Notes: a model not told the origin generated them from the letters alone. A DNA stretch of 64,000 bases from Streptomyces sp. TRM70350 (GCF_019219825.1 NZ_JAHUXH010000025.1:1-64000), one strand, 5' to 3'; counted from the stretch's first letter, positions 9,614-18,834 are shown. A program made the numbers and translations.

Positions 9614-9643
9614 GTTGACTCACCGTGTGCGTAGCCGTGTAGA
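9614..9643 (+). promoter_or_regulatory. Candidate promoter of osaB
   Basis: TTGACT (9614-9619) and TGTAGA (9638-9643) are 18 bases apart, just after the osaA stop and about 190 bases before the osaB start. The gap of about 230 bases between osaA and osaB leaves room for independent osaB transcription. Confidence 0.45.
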
Positions 9644-9829
9644 AGTGCGGGATTCGGGGAACCTTCTGGTCCGCTGCCGCGTTTCTGCTACGTGCACAGT
9701 GACATCGCGGTGACAGGGTGTGGCGACAGGCGGGGTGCGGCTACGATGACCGGCACGAGGATGGGCGGCGTAACGGAGTCGTCCCACGGGGCGGCGCCCG
9801 GTGCACTGCCGGGGCGAGGAGGGCGGGCC

Positions 9830-10507
9830 ATGGTGCAGAAGGCCAAGATCCTCCTGGTCGATGACCGGCCGGAGAATCTGCTGGCGCTGGAGGCGATCCT
9901 CTCTGCGCTCGATCAGACGCTGGTGCGGGCATCGTCCGGGGAGGAAGCGCTCAAAGCACTGCTCACGGACGATTTCGCGGTCATTCTGCTGGACGTCCAG
10001 ATGCCGGGAATGGACGGTTTCGAAACCGCGGCGCACATCAAGCGGCGGGAGCGCACCCGGGACATCCCGATCATCTTCCTCACCGCGATCAACCACGGCC
10101 CGCACCACACGTTCCGCGGCTATGCGGCGGGCGCGGTGGACTACATCTCCAAGCCGTTCGACCCGTGGGTGCTGCGCGCGAAGGTCTCGGTGTTCGTCGA
10201 GCTGTACATGAAGAACTGCCAGCTGCGCGAGCAGGCGGCGCTGCTGCGGCTCCAGTTGGAGGGCGGCGGCAAGGGCGCGGTCGGCGGCAAGGAGTCCGCC
10301 GGGCTGCTCGCCGAGCTGTCGGCGCGCCTCGCGGCCGTCGAGGAGCAGGCCGAGGCGCTCTCCAAGCAGCTCGACGACGAGTCCGCGGACGCGGCGGCGG
10401 TGGCCACGGCGGCCCATCTGGAGCGCAAGCTCACGGGGTTGCGGCGGGCGCTGGACGCGCTGGAGCCGGGCACCGGCGGGGCTCCCTCGGTGCCGTCGCA
10501 GAACTGA
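9830..10507 (+). CDS. osaB: OsaB-like response regulator with coiled-coil tail
   Basis: 226 aa. The N-terminal receiver domain (about 1-120) has the acid pair in KILLVDDRPENLLALEAIL, the acceptor Asp in VILLDVQMPGMDGF, and the conserved Thr/Lys (IIFLTAI, YISKPFDPWVLRAKV). The C-terminal half has no DNA-binding domain: it is a charged, Ala/Glu-rich coiled coil (AELSARLAAVEEQAEALSKQ and following). Start ATG 9830 is chosen for the GAGGAGG seven bases upstream; the frame stays open to 9692 but those starts lack a site. In S. coelicolor OsaB couples osmotic stress to development and presumably receives phosphate from OsaA. Without an output domain it likely acts through protein contacts. Confidence 0.88.
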   Translation: MVQKAKILLVDDRPENLLALEAILSALDQTLVRASSGEEALKALLTDDFAVILLDVQMPGMDGFETAAHIKRRERTRDIPIIFLTAINHGPHHTFRGYAAGAVDYISKPFDPWVLRAKVSVFVELYMKNCQLREQAALLRLQLEGGGKGAVGGKESAGLLAELSARLAAVEEQAEALSKQLDDESADAAAVATAAHLERKLTGLRRALDALEPGTGGAPSVPSQN

Positions 10508-10693
10508 CGGCGAGCCGGACCGAGTTGCCCGCGCGGAGTTCCCGGCGCGTTCACGGAGCCGCCGGTCGGCGGGCTTGCGCAGGCCACCTGCTCATGAGCC
10601 CGCGTCAGCTCCGTGCCCACACAAGGGCGACACGAACGGGTGAAGCAGTAGGCACACGTGTCCGCCGTCGTCTCCACCGGTAACCTCACACCT

Positions 10694-13432
10694 ATGGCCT
10701 CACGTCCCTCCGCAGCCAAGAAGCAGCCCGCCAAGAAGGCTGCCGCTTCCGCGAAGGCTCCGGCGAAGAAGGCCGCTGCGAAAAAGGCCCCCGCGAAGAA
10801 GGCACCCGCCAAGAAGGCCCCGGCGAAGAAGGCCCCGGCGAAGAAGGCCCCGCCCAAGCCGGCGCCGAGCCCGACCGGGGGCATCTACCGACTCGTCCGC
10901 GCCATCTGGCTCGGTCTGGCGCACGCCGTCGGCGCCGTCTTCCGCGGCATAGGGCAGGGCGCCAAGAACCTTGACCCGGCCCACCGCAAGGACGGCATCG
11001 CGCTGCTGCTGCTCGCCCTCGCGCTGATCGTCGCCGCGGGCACCTGGTCCAACCTGCGCGGTCCCGTCGGCGACCTCGTCGAAATTCTGGTGACCGGCGC
11101 CTTCGGCCGACTGGACCTGCTCGTGCCGATCCTGCTCGCGGTGATAGCCGTGCGCTTCATCCGGCACCCCGAGCAGCCCGAGGCCAACGGCCGGATCGTC
11201 ATCGGCCTGTCCGCGCTCCTCATCGGTGTGCTCGGCCAGGTCCACATCGCCTGCGGCTCGCCCGCCCGTGGCGCCGGCATGCAGGCCATACGGGACGCCG
11301 GCGGCCTCATCGGCTGGGGAGCGGCGACCCCGCTGACGTACGCCCTCGGCGAGATGCTCGCCGTACCGCTGCTGGTGCTGCTCACGATCTTCGGGTTGCT
11401 GGTCGTCACGGCCACCCCGGTCAACGCCATTCCGCAACGGCTGCGGCTGCTCGGCACGAAGCTCGGCCTCGTCCGCGCATCCGAGGAGCACGAGGAGTAC
11501 GCGGACGAGCTCACCGAGGACGACGAGCGCTACGACCAGCAGTGGCGCGAGGCGCTGCCCGCGCGGCCCCGCAGGCGCGGGCAGGCCCCGCAGGCGTACG
11601 ACCCCGACAGTGCCGAGCAGGACGCCCTCTCCCGGCGTCGCGGCCGCCCCAAGCGCTCGTCCGTGCCGCAGCCCGGAAGGGAGCGGCAGAAGGACGCCGT
11701 GGACGTCGCCGCGGCCGCCGCCGCCGCGCTCGACGGCGCCGTCCTGCACGGCATGCCGCCCTCGCCGATCGTCGCCGACCTCACCCAGGGCGTCAGCGTG
11801 GCCGACCGGGCGGAGACCACCCCGACCCCGACGCCGGTGCCGGCCGCGCGCCCGCAGCAGGAGAAGCTCGGGACCGAGGTCCGCGACCTCACCAAGGCGC
11901 CGCCCGCACAGCCGCGCGACCTGCCGCCGCGTGCCGAGCAGCTCCAGCTGTCCGGCGACATCACCTACGCCCTGCCGTCCCTGGACCTGCTCACGCGCGG
12001 GGGCCCGGGCAAGGCGCGCAGCGCCGCCAACGACGCCGTGGTGGCCTCGCTGACGAACGTCTTCACCGAGTTCAAGGTCGACGCCGCGGTGACCGGCTTC
12101 ACGCGCGGGCCGACGGTGACGCGCTACGAGGTCGAGCTCGGGCCCGCCGTGAAGGTCGAGCGGATCACCGCGCTCACCAAGAACATCGCGTACGCCGTGG
12201 CCAGCCCCGACGTGCGGATCATCAGCCCCATCCCCGGCAAGTCCGCGGTCGGCATCGAGATCCCGAACACCGACCGCGAGATGGTCAACCTCGGTGATGT
12301 GCTGCGGCTGGCCGAGTCCGCCGAGGACGACGACCCGATGCTGGTGGCGTTCGGCAAGGACGTCGAGGGCGGGTACGTGATGCACTCGTTGGCGAAGATG
12401 CCGCACATGCTGGTCGCCGGAGCCACCGGTTCCGGTAAGTCGTCGTGCATCAACTGCCTGATCACCTCCGTCATGATGCGGGCGACCCCGGAGGACGTCC
12501 GGATGATCCTGGTCGACCCCAAGCGCGTCGAGCTGACCGCCTACGAGGGCGTCCCGCACCTGATCACGCCGATCATCACCAACCCGAAGCGGGCCGCCGA
12601 GGCGCTCCAGTGGGTCGTACGGGAAATGGACCTTCGCTACGACGACCTGGCGGCGTACGGCTACCGGCACATCGACGACTTCAACCGTGCCGTGCGCGAG
12701 GGCAAGGTCAAGCCGCCCGAGGGCAGCGAGCGGGAGCTGCAGCCGTACCCCTACCTGCTGGTGATCGTCGACGAGCTCGCCGACCTGATGATGGTGGCGC
12801 CGCGGGACGTCGAGGACGCGATCGTGCGCATCACGCAGCTCGCGCGCGCTGCCGGTATCCATCTGGTGCTCGCCACGCAGCGGCCGTCGGTCGACGTCGT
12901 CACCGGTCTGATCAAGGCGAACGTGCCCTCGCGGCTGGCGTTCGCCACGTCGTCGCTGGCGGACTCGCGGGTCATCCTCGACCAGCCCGGTGCCGAGAAG
13001 CTGATCGGCAAGGGCGACGGGCTGTTCCTGCCGATGGGGGCGAACAAACCGACGCGCATGCAGGGCGCGTTCGTGACCGAGGAGGAGGTCGCGGCCGTCG
13101 TCCGGCACTGCAAGGACCAGATGGCGCCGGTCTTCCGGGACGACGTCACCGTCGGCAGCAAGCAGAAGAAGGAGATCGACGAGGACATCGGTGACGACCT
13201 CGAACTGCTGTGCCAGGCGGCCGAGCTGGTCGTCTCCACGCAGTTCGGGTCGACCTCCATGCTCCAGCGCAAGCTGCGCGTCGGCTTCGCCAAGGCCGGG
13301 CGGCTGATGGACCTGATGGAGTCGCGGAACATCGTCGGGCCGAGCGAAGGCTCCAAGGCGCGTGATGTTCTGGTGAAACCCGATGAGCTGGATGGCGTGC
13401 TCGCCGTCATCCGTGGGGAGTCTGAAGGGTAG
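10694..13432 (+). CDS. ftsK: DNA translocase FtsK/SpoIIIE family
   Basis: 912 aa from ATG 10694 (an in-frame GTG at 10658 would add 12 residues; neither has a clear site). The N-terminus is a histone-H1-like basic tail of repeated KKAPA units. Four membrane helices follow (about residues 90-250: GIALLLLALALIVAAGTW, LLVPILLAVIAVRF, IVIGLSALLIGVLGQV, LLVLLTIFGLLVVTA), then an acidic/Pro linker and the motor with Walker A GATGSGKSS, Walker B LLVIVDELADLMMV and LATQRPSVDVVTG. The C-terminal gamma winged helix (QFGSTSMLQRKLRVGFAKAGRLMD) reads KOPS-type sites. It moves chromosome ends through closing sporulation septa. The 186-base gap before it holds no gene I can support. Confidence 0.95.
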   Translation: MASRPSAAKKQPAKKAAASAKAPAKKAAAKKAPAKKAPAKKAPAKKAPAKKAPPKPAPSPTGGIYRLVRAIWLGLAHAVGAVFRGIGQGAKNLDPAHRKDGIALLLLALALIVAAGTWSNLRGPVGDLVEILVTGAFGRLDLLVPILLAVIAVRFIRHPEQPEANGRIVIGLSALLIGVLGQVHIACGSPARGAGMQAIRDAGGLIGWGAATPLTYALGEMLAVPLLVLLTIFGLLVVTATPVNAIPQRLRLLGTKLGLVRASEEHEEYADELTEDDERYDQQWREALPARPRRRGQAPQAYDPDSAEQDALSRRRGRPKRSSVPQPGRERQKDAVDVAAAAAAALDGAVLHGMPPSPIVADLTQGVSVADRAETTPTPTPVPAARPQQEKLGTEVRDLTKAPPAQPRDLPPRAEQLQLSGDITYALPSLDLLTRGGPGKARSAANDAVVASLTNVFTEFKVDAAVTGFTRGPTVTRYEVELGPAVKVERITALTKNIAYAVASPDVRIISPIPGKSAVGIEIPNTDREMVNLGDVLRLAESAEDDDPMLVAFGKDVEGGYVMHSLAKMPHMLVAGATGSGKSSCINCLITSVMMRATPEDVRMILVDPKRVELTAYEGVPHLITPIITNPKRAAEALQWVVREMDLRYDDLAAYGYRHIDDFNRAVREGKVKPPEGSERELQPYPYLLVIVDELADLMMVAPRDVEDAIVRITQLARAAGIHLVLATQRPSVDVVTGLIKANVPSRLAFATSSLADSRVILDQPGAEKLIGKGDGLFLPMGANKPTRMQGAFVTEEEVAAVVRHCKDQMAPVFRDDVTVGSKQKKEIDEDIGDDLELLCQAAELVVSTQFGSTSMLQRKLRVGFAKAGRLMDLMESRNIVGPSEGSKARDVLVKPDELDGVLAVIRGESEG

Positions 13433-13517
13433 GCAAGCGGGTACGATCGTCGGCTCGCCGGACCGGTTGTTCGATCGTGACTCACCCGTAAGGGATCATT
13501 GAGCAACCGTTTCCCTG

Positions 13518-13529
13518 TGACGTACGTCA
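13518..13529. promoter_or_regulatory. 12-bp perfect palindrome in the ftsK-downstream gap
   Basis: TGACGTACGTCA is a perfect palindrome in the 270-base gap between ftsK and the next gene. It could be an operator for the HTH membrane-protein gene; no factor can be named. Confidence 0.3.
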
Positions 13530-13705
13530 AGTTGAGGGAAGCGACAAACACCTACCCCACCCTTCGTCAAGCACCACACCCGGCAACGGGGCGTCAGGCC
13601 ATTCCGATGGCGTACAAAGTCCCTCCGTCGGGTTGCCCCACCCTTTTGCACCCCCAATAGACTGAACCTCCAGCACAGGTGGCTACACGCTCGAAAGGCG
13701 CCCCC

Positions 13706-14545
13706 GTGTCCATCGGCAACTCCCCTGAAGACGAGCGTCCGTTCGAAGACGTTTCCGAGGAAGCCCGCCCCTCCATCGGCCGTGCCCTGCAGCAGGCGCG
13801 TATTGCCGCCGGGCTGACCGTCGATGACGTCAGTACCGCCACCCGGGTCCGTATCGCCATCGTGCACGCCATCGAGGCGGACGACTTCGCGCCCTGCGGC
13901 GGTGACGTCTACGCGCGCGGGCACATCAGGACCCTGGCCAAGCACGTCCACCTGGATCCGGCCCCGCTCCTCGCGCAGTACGACGCCGAGCGCGGCGGGC
14001 GTCCGGCGCCGACGCCGGCGGCGCCGCTGTTCGAGGCGGAGCGCATTCGCCCGGAGCGGCGGGGCCCCAACTGGACCGCGGCCATGGTCGCCGCGATCGT
14101 CGCCGTGATCGGATTCGTCGGCTTCACCCTGTTCAAGGGCGACTCCGAGGACGCCTCCAAGGTGTCCGTCGCCGAGGGCGCCAACCCCTCGACCGGCAAG
14201 ACCGCCTCGCCGTCCGCCGACACGCCCAAACCCACCGACCCCAAGCCCGACCCCACCGAGAGCGCCATCGCCGCCGCGCCCCGCGACAAGGTGACCGTCC
14301 AGGTCAGCGCCGTCGACGGCCGCAGCTGGATCTCCGCCAAGGACCACAACGGCCGGCTCCTGTTCGACGGGCTCCTCAAGCAGGGCCAGTCCAAGACCTT
14401 CCAGGACAGCTCCAAGATCAACCTCGTGCTGGGTGACGCGGGGGCCATCCAGCTGTACGTGAACGGCAAGAAGATCGAGGACGACTTCCAGCCCGGCGCC
14501 GTGGAGCGGCTGACGTACACGAAGGGCGATCCGCAGGTCGGCTGA
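13706..14545 (+). CDS. RodZ-like membrane protein with N-terminal helix-turn-helix
   Basis: 279 aa. Residues about 20-90 form an HTH_25-type domain (SIGRALQQARIAAGLTVDDVSTATRV.., GGDVYARGHIRTLAKHV). One membrane helix follows (AAMVAAIVAVIGFVGFTLF), then a Ser/Thr/Pro linker and a C-terminal domain with DKVTVQVSAVDGRSWISAKD, which resembles the DUF4115 domain of RodZ proteins. Cytosolic HTH plus extracytoplasmic tail is the RodZ layout, a cytoskeletal or cell-shape role in other bacteria. I chose GTG 13706 (GAAAGG upstream); GTG 13679 is possible. It lies between ftsK and rimO. Confidence 0.75.
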   Translation: MSIGNSPEDERPFEDVSEEARPSIGRALQQARIAAGLTVDDVSTATRVRIAIVHAIEADDFAPCGGDVYARGHIRTLAKHVHLDPAPLLAQYDAERGGRPAPTPAAPLFEAERIRPERRGPNWTAAMVAAIVAVIGFVGFTLFKGDSEDASKVSVAEGANPSTGKTASPSADTPKPTDPKPDPTESAIAAAPRDKVTVQVSAVDGRSWISAKDHNGRLLFDGLLKQGQSKTFQDSSKINLVLGDAGAIQLYVNGKKIEDDFQPGAVERLTYTKGDPQVG

Positions 14546-14675
14546 GCGGCCCCTTTCCGAGGGGCGAGGTTCGTACGGGGTTTGCCGAGATCGGCAGGGC
14601 CTCCCCGGCGCGGTCCGCTGGAGGCCCTGGCCCCGTCGACGTGGGGTGTCAGTGGGACGAAGTAGTCTTGAGCCC

Positions 14676-16178
14676 ATGCCTGAACGCCGTACCGTCGCAC
14701 TCGTCACCCTTGGCTGCGCCCGTAACGAGGTGGACTCGGAGGAGCTCGCAGGCCGCTTGGAGGCGGACGGCTGGGAGCTCGTCGAGGAAGCCGCGGACGC
14801 GGACGTCGCCGTCGTGAACACGTGCGGCTTCGTCGACGCCGCCAAGAAGGACTCCGTCGATGCCCTGCTGGAGGCCAATGACCTCAAGGGGCACGGCAGG
14901 ACGCAGGCCGTCGTGGCGGTGGGCTGCATGGCCGAGCGGTACGGCAAGGAACTCGCCGAGGCCCTCCCCGAGGCCGACGGCGTGCTCGGCTTCGACGACT
15001 ACGGGAACATCTCCGACCGGCTGCAGACCATCCTGAGCGGCGGCATCCACGCCGCCCACACCCCCCGCGACCGGCGCAAGCTGCTGCCGATCAGCCCCGC
15101 CGAGCGGCAGTCGGTGTCCGATGTGGCACTGCCGGGCCACGGTGCGCCCGCGGACCTGCCGGAGGGCGTCGCCCCGGCCTCCGGCCCGCGTGCGCCGCTG
15201 CGGCGCCGCCTCGACGGCGCCCCGGTCGCCTCGGTGAAGCTGGCCTCCGGCTGCGACCGGCGCTGCTCCTTCTGCGCCATCCCGTCTTTCCGCGGCTCCT
15301 TCATCTCACGCCGCCCGAGCGATGTGCTGAACGAGACGCGGTGGCTGGCCGAGCAGGGCGTCAAGGAGGTCATGCTGGTCTCCGAGAACAACACCTCCTA
15401 CGGCAAGGACCTGGGTGACATCCGGCTGCTGGAGTCGCTGCTGCCGGAGCTTGCGGAGGTCGACGGCATCGAGCGGGTGCGGGTGAGCTACCTGCAGCCC
15501 GCCGAGATGCGGCCCGGCCTGATCGACGTACTGACCTCGACGCCGAAGGTGGCGCCCTACTTCGACCTGTCCTTCCAGCACTCCGCGCCCGACGTGCTGC
15601 GCGCGATGCGGCGCTTCGGTGACACCGACCGGTTCCTGGAGCTGCTCGACACCATCCGCAGCAAGGCGCCCGAAGCGGGCGTGCGGTCCAACTTCATCGT
15701 CGGCTTCCCCGGGGAGACCGAGGCCGACCTGGCCGAGCTGGAGCGGTTCCTGAACGGGGCCAGGCTGGACGCGATCGGCGTCTTCGGCTACTCCGACGAG
15801 GAGGGCACGGAAGCGGCGACGTACGACAGCAAGCTCGACGAGGACGTCGTCGCCGAGCGGCTCGCCCACATCTCGCAGCTCGCCGAGGAACTCGTCTCGC
15901 AGCGGGCCGAGGAGCGCCTCGGGGAGACCGTGCGCGTGCTGGTGGAGTCGGCCGGCGGCGAGGAGGGCGTGCACGGCCGTGCGGCGCACCAGGCGCCGGA
16001 GACCGACGGTCAGGTGCTGCTCACCGGCTTCGCGGGCGGCGAGGCGCTGAGCGTCGGTCGTATGGTCGAGGCAAAGGTGGTCGGTACGGAAGGTGTCGAC
16101 CTGGTGGCCGAGCCGCTGGCCGCGTTCGTGAGCGCCGGTGGCGATGGCCGGGCCGGCAGTGAGGAGGCGGGCACATGA
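14676..16178 (+). CDS. rimO: Ribosomal protein S12 methylthiotransferase RimO
   Basis: 500 aa. The N-terminal UPF0004 domain starts VALVTLGCARNEVDSEELAG and holds three cysteine ligands (LGCARN, VNTCGF, VGCMAE). The radical SAM core has SGCDRRCSFCAIPSFRGSFISR, a CxxxCxxC cluster motif, and a C-terminal TRAM domain (RVLVESAGG.., GRAAHQAPETDGQVLL) binds RNA or protein. It adds a methylthio group to an aspartate of ribosomal protein S12. ATG 14676 fits the family N-terminus. The stop overlaps the pgsA start by four bases, indicating coupled translation. Confidence 0.95.
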   Translation: MPERRTVALVTLGCARNEVDSEELAGRLEADGWELVEEAADADVAVVNTCGFVDAAKKDSVDALLEANDLKGHGRTQAVVAVGCMAERYGKELAEALPEADGVLGFDDYGNISDRLQTILSGGIHAAHTPRDRRKLLPISPAERQSVSDVALPGHGAPADLPEGVAPASGPRAPLRRRLDGAPVASVKLASGCDRRCSFCAIPSFRGSFISRRPSDVLNETRWLAEQGVKEVMLVSENNTSYGKDLGDIRLLESLLPELAEVDGIERVRVSYLQPAEMRPGLIDVLTSTPKVAPYFDLSFQHSAPDVLRAMRRFGDTDRFLELLDTIRSKAPEAGVRSNFIVGFPGETEADLAELERFLNGARLDAIGVFGYSDEEGTEAATYDSKLDEDVVAERLAHISQLAEELVSQRAEERLGETVRVLVESAGGEEGVHGRAAHQAPETDGQVLLTGFAGGEALSVGRMVEAKVVGTEGVDLVAEPLAAFVSAGGDGRAGSEEAGT

Positions 16179-17080
16179 CCGGAGTACCGGCGTCCGCCGC
16201 GGGTGGCTCCGCCCAGGCGAGCGGCTCGGCCGCGGCCTCGAAAGGGGCCTCCTCGAACAGGGCTTCCCTGAAGAAGGGCTCCTCGAAAGGCGCGGGGGCG
16301 CCCGGTGCTTCCGGCGCGGGCACTGCGGGGGCAGGTGTCTCCGGGGCGGGTGCCACGGGCGTGGGTGCTTCCGCGGCGGGCGCCGCGGGCGTGGGTGTCT
16401 CCGGGGCCGGTGCCGTCGGTGCCGGTGTCTCCGGGGCGCAGGTGGGTGCGAAACCGGCGCGCGGCGGGAAGATCGCGGCCGCGGCGGTGAACCAGGCCAG
16501 CGTCTGGAACATCGCCAACCTCCTGACCATGCTCCGGCTGCTCCTCGTCCCCGGCTTCGTCGCGCTGATGCTGGCCGACGGCGGATACGACCCCGCCTGG
16601 CGCTCCCTCGCCTGGGCGGCCTTCGCCATCGCCATGATCACCGACCTGTTCGACGGCCATCTGGCGCGCAGATACAACCTCGTCACCGACTTCGGGAAGA
16701 TCGCCGACCCCATCGCCGACAAGGCGATCATGGGAGCGGCGCTGATCTGTCTGTCGGCGCTGGGCGATCTGCCGTGGTGGGTGACCGCGGTGATCCTCGG
16801 GCGGGAACTCGGGATCACACTGCTGCGTTTTCTGGTCATTCGCTACGGCGTCATTCCCGCCAGCCGTGGCGGAAAGCTGAAGACCCTTACCCAGGGCGTG
16901 GCCGTCGGGATGTATGTGCTGGCGCTCACGGGATGGCTGGCCACCCTGCGGTTCTGGGTGATGGCCGCGGCGGTCGTGCTGACCGTGGCGACCGGACTCG
17001 ACTATGTGAGACAGGCCATTGTGCTGCGCAGGCGGGGAATTGCCGAGCGCAAGGCTGCGTTGGAGGAGACGGAAGAGTGA
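16175..17080 (+). CDS. pgsA: CDP-diacylglycerol-glycerol-3-phosphate 3-phosphatidyltransferase
   Basis: 301 aa membrane enzyme making phosphatidylglycerol phosphate. The CDP-alcohol phosphotransferase signature is complete in DLFDGHLARRYNLVTDFG and the following KIADPIAD. Several helices follow (MGAALICLSALGDLPWWVTAVI, FWVMAAAVVLTVATGLDYV). The first ~95 residues are an unusual Ala/Gly/Ser/Val extension (repeats of AGVSGAGA type) not needed for catalysis. ATG 16175 overlaps rimO (ATGA) and is preceded by GAGGAGG, so the extension is probably real. Its stop overlaps the next start. Confidence 0.92.
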   Translation: MTGVPASAAGGSAQASGSAAASKGASSNRASLKKGSSKGAGAPGASGAGTAGAGVSGAGATGVGASAAGAAGVGVSGAGAVGAGVSGAQVGAKPARGGKIAAAAVNQASVWNIANLLTMLRLLLVPGFVALMLADGGYDPAWRSLAWAAFAIAMITDLFDGHLARRYNLVTDFGKIADPIADKAIMGAALICLSALGDLPWWVTAVILGRELGITLLRFLVIRYGVIPASRGGKLKTLTQGVAVGMYVLALTGWLATLRFWVMAAAVVLTVATGLDYVRQAIVLRRRGIAERKAALEETEE

Positions 17081-17622
17081 GTTCCGCGGCCGCCGAGGTG
17101 GTGCGACTACTCACGGTGAGGGGCGAGACCGTCGCCGTGGCCGAGTCGCTGACGGGTGGCCTGGTCGCGGCGGAGCTGACCGCGGTTCCCGGGGCGTCCA
17201 AGGCTTTCCGGGGGTCCGTGACGGCGTACGCGACCGCGCTCAAGCACGAACTGCTCGGCGTCGATGCCACCCTGCTGGCGCAGCGTGGAGCGGTGGATCC
17301 GCAGGTCGCGGCCCAGATGGCGGCTGGCGTGCGGAAGGCGCTGGGGGCCGACTGGGGCATCGCGACGACCGGTGTCGCCGGGCCGGAACCGCAGGACGGA
17401 CAGCCCGTCGGGACGGTTTTCGTGGCCCTGGACGGGCCGCTGGGACCGGGTTCCGGTTCTGCCGGTGGCGGAAAAGTGGAGACCCTGAGGTTGAACGGCC
17501 ACCGGGCGGAAATTCGTATGGAGAGTGTACGGAGCGTACTCGCACTGCTTCTGAGGGAGCTTGCGAGCGAACAGACTGGGAATGAGCGGGCACAGGATAC
17601 GGAACGGAACGGGGGGTTTTGA
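17077..17622 (+). CDS. cinA: CinA-family nicotinamide-nucleotide amidase (stand-alone C-terminal domain)
   Basis: 181 aa, the PncC/CinA C-terminal domain alone, without the N-terminal MoaB-like part found in full CinA. Motifs: VAVAESLTGGLVAAELTAVPGASK, GSVTAYATALKHELLGV, GIATTGVAGPEPQDGQPVGTVF. Family members deamidate nicotinamide mononucleotide in NAD salvage. The GTG start overlaps the pgsA stop (GTGA) with GGAGGAG upstream, so it is read in the same operon. A ClgR-like operator lies in its 3' end. Confidence 0.9.
   Translation: MSSAAAEVVRLLTVRGETVAVAESLTGGLVAAELTAVPGASKAFRGSVTAYATALKHELLGVDATLLAQRGAVDPQVAAQMAAGVRKALGADWGIATTGVAGPEPQDGQPVGTVFVALDGPLGPGSGSAGGGKVETLRLNGHRAEIRMESVRSVLALLLRELASEQTGNERAQDTERNGGF
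17557..17572 (-). promoter_or_regulatory. Putative ClgR operator upstream of clgR
   Basis: On the minus strand the sequence reads GTTCGCTCGCAAGCTC, close to the GTTCGC-type ClgR operator of Streptomyces as I recall it, with a mismatch in the distal half. It is about 160 bases before clgR and inside cinA, fitting autoregulation. Confidence 0.35.
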
Positions 17623-17731
17623 TGTTTGCAGCCCTGAGTGAACACGACATCGCTCCCCGCACGGCCGCAGCGCGAGGCGGTACGGTGGGGCGTGAAGGAT
17701 GCGGCTACGCGGTCCGAGGAGGGAGCCACCG

Positions 17732-18112
17732 ATGATTCTGCTCCGTCGCCTGCTGGGTGACGTGCTGCGTCGGCAGCGCCAGCGCCAGGGCCGTACTCTG
17801 CGCGAAGTCTCCTCGTCCGCCCGAGTCTCACTCGGCTATCTCTCCGAGGTGGAGCGGGGGCAGAAGGAGGCTTCCTCCGAACTGCTCTCCGCCATCTGCG
17901 ACGCGCTGGACGTACGGATGTCCGAGCTCATGCGGGAAGTGAGCGACGAGCTCGCCCTCGCCGAGCTGGCCCAGTCTGCAGCGGCCACCCCCAGTGAGCC
18001 TGTGCCCACGCCGGTTCGTCCGATGCTGGGTTCCGTATCGGTGACCGGTGTGCCACCGGAACGGGTGACCATCAAGGCGCCCTCCGAGGCGGTGGACGTG
18101 GTCGCCGCGTGA
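17732..18112 (+). CDS. clgR: Clp/Lon gene regulator ClgR (XRE-family HTH)
   Basis: 126 aa. An XRE helix-turn-helix fills residues 1-75 (LGDVLRRQRQRQGRTLREVS, then VSLGYLSEVERGQKEASSEL). The chain ends in ...AVDVVAA. Family knowledge: Streptomyces ClgR activates clp and lon protease genes and is destroyed by ClpP through its two C-terminal alanines; this protein keeps the double-Ala end. The pgsA-cinA-clgR order is the actinobacterial arrangement. ATG 17732 is chosen for GAGGAGGGAG just upstream; an upstream GTG at 17699 has none. Confidence 0.88.
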   Translation: MILLRRLLGDVLRRQRQRQGRTLREVSSSARVSLGYLSEVERGQKEASSELLSAICDALDVRMSELMREVSDELALAELAQSAAATPSEPVPTPVRPMLGSVSVTGVPPERVTIKAPSEAVDVVAA

Positions 18113-18190
18113 GCTGAGTCTCGCGTGTGAGGCATGTGCCGCGTCGCGTGCCGAGTCACCTGCGAGCGAGCGCCTGAGGAAACGTGTGAG

Positions 18191-18227
18191 GCCCCGGCCG
18201 GGGCTTCTCCGGGGAGACCCGGAGAAG
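18191..18227 (+). terminator. GC-rich stem-loops after clgR
   Basis: GCCCCGGCCGGGGC (18191-18204) is an inverted repeat, directly followed by CTTCTCCGG and its complement around GGAGA-type bases (to 18227). No T run follows, as is common for Streptomyces terminators. It separates clgR from the Dps gene. Confidence 0.5.
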
Positions 18228-18357
18228 CGTGGTCGGGGTTTGCGCGTTTCCGGGGTCTCGCTTCGGGCTCGTTTTCATTCCGTTTTGGGTGCGTTTGCCG
18301 GTCCCGGGTGGCGCGGTCATCGTGGAGGGACATGACGGGCGAGCCAACGGAGGTGCG

Positions 18358-18828
18358 ATGTACGTCGTGAAGAGCCCGCTGTCCGACGCCGATCTGAAGA
18401 CTGTCGCCGAGGCGCTCCAGGGCGCGCTCGTCGATCTGATCGATCTCTCCCTCGTGGCCAAGCAGATCCACTGGAACGTGGTCGGGCCCCGCTTCCGTAC
18501 CGTGCACCTTCAGCTCGACGAGGTCGTGACCAGCGCACGCGCACACTCCGACACGGTCGCCGAGCGCGCCTCGGCGCTGGGCGTCCCGCCCGACGGGCGG
18601 GCCTCGACAGTGGCCGTGGGCAGCGGTATCGGGGCGACGGCCGGTGGCTGGATCAGGGACGCGGAGGCGGTCGAGGCGCTCGTGGACGCGCTGAGGGCGG
18701 TGATCGGGCGGATGCGTGGGCGGGTGGCGGCGACTGCGGAGGCGGATCCGGTGTCGCAGGACATTCTGATCGGGATTACGGCGGATCTGGAGAAGCATCA
18801 CTGGATGTTTCAGGCTGAGAACGGCTGA
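18358..18828 (+). CDS. dpsC: Dps-family DNA-protection / iron-storage protein
   Basis: 156 aa, a ferritin-like four-helix protein. Ferroxidase-type residues occur in AKQIHWNVVGPRF and HLQLDEVVTSARAHSDTVAERA (His, Asp, Glu of the inter-subunit site). Dps dodecamers bind DNA and oxidise iron with peroxide. ATG 18358 follows GGAGG by four bases; the upstream open frame lacks a site. Position after clgR matches the S. coelicolor gene I recall as dpsC (SCO5756). The symbol is less certain than the family. Confidence 0.85.
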   Translation: MYVVKSPLSDADLKTVAEALQGALVDLIDLSLVAKQIHWNVVGPRFRTVHLQLDEVVTSARAHSDTVAERASALGVPPDGRASTVAVGSGIGATAGGWIRDAEAVEALVDALRAVIGRMRGRVAATAEADPVSQDILIGITADLEKHHWMFQAENG

Positions 18829-18834
18829 GGGCTG

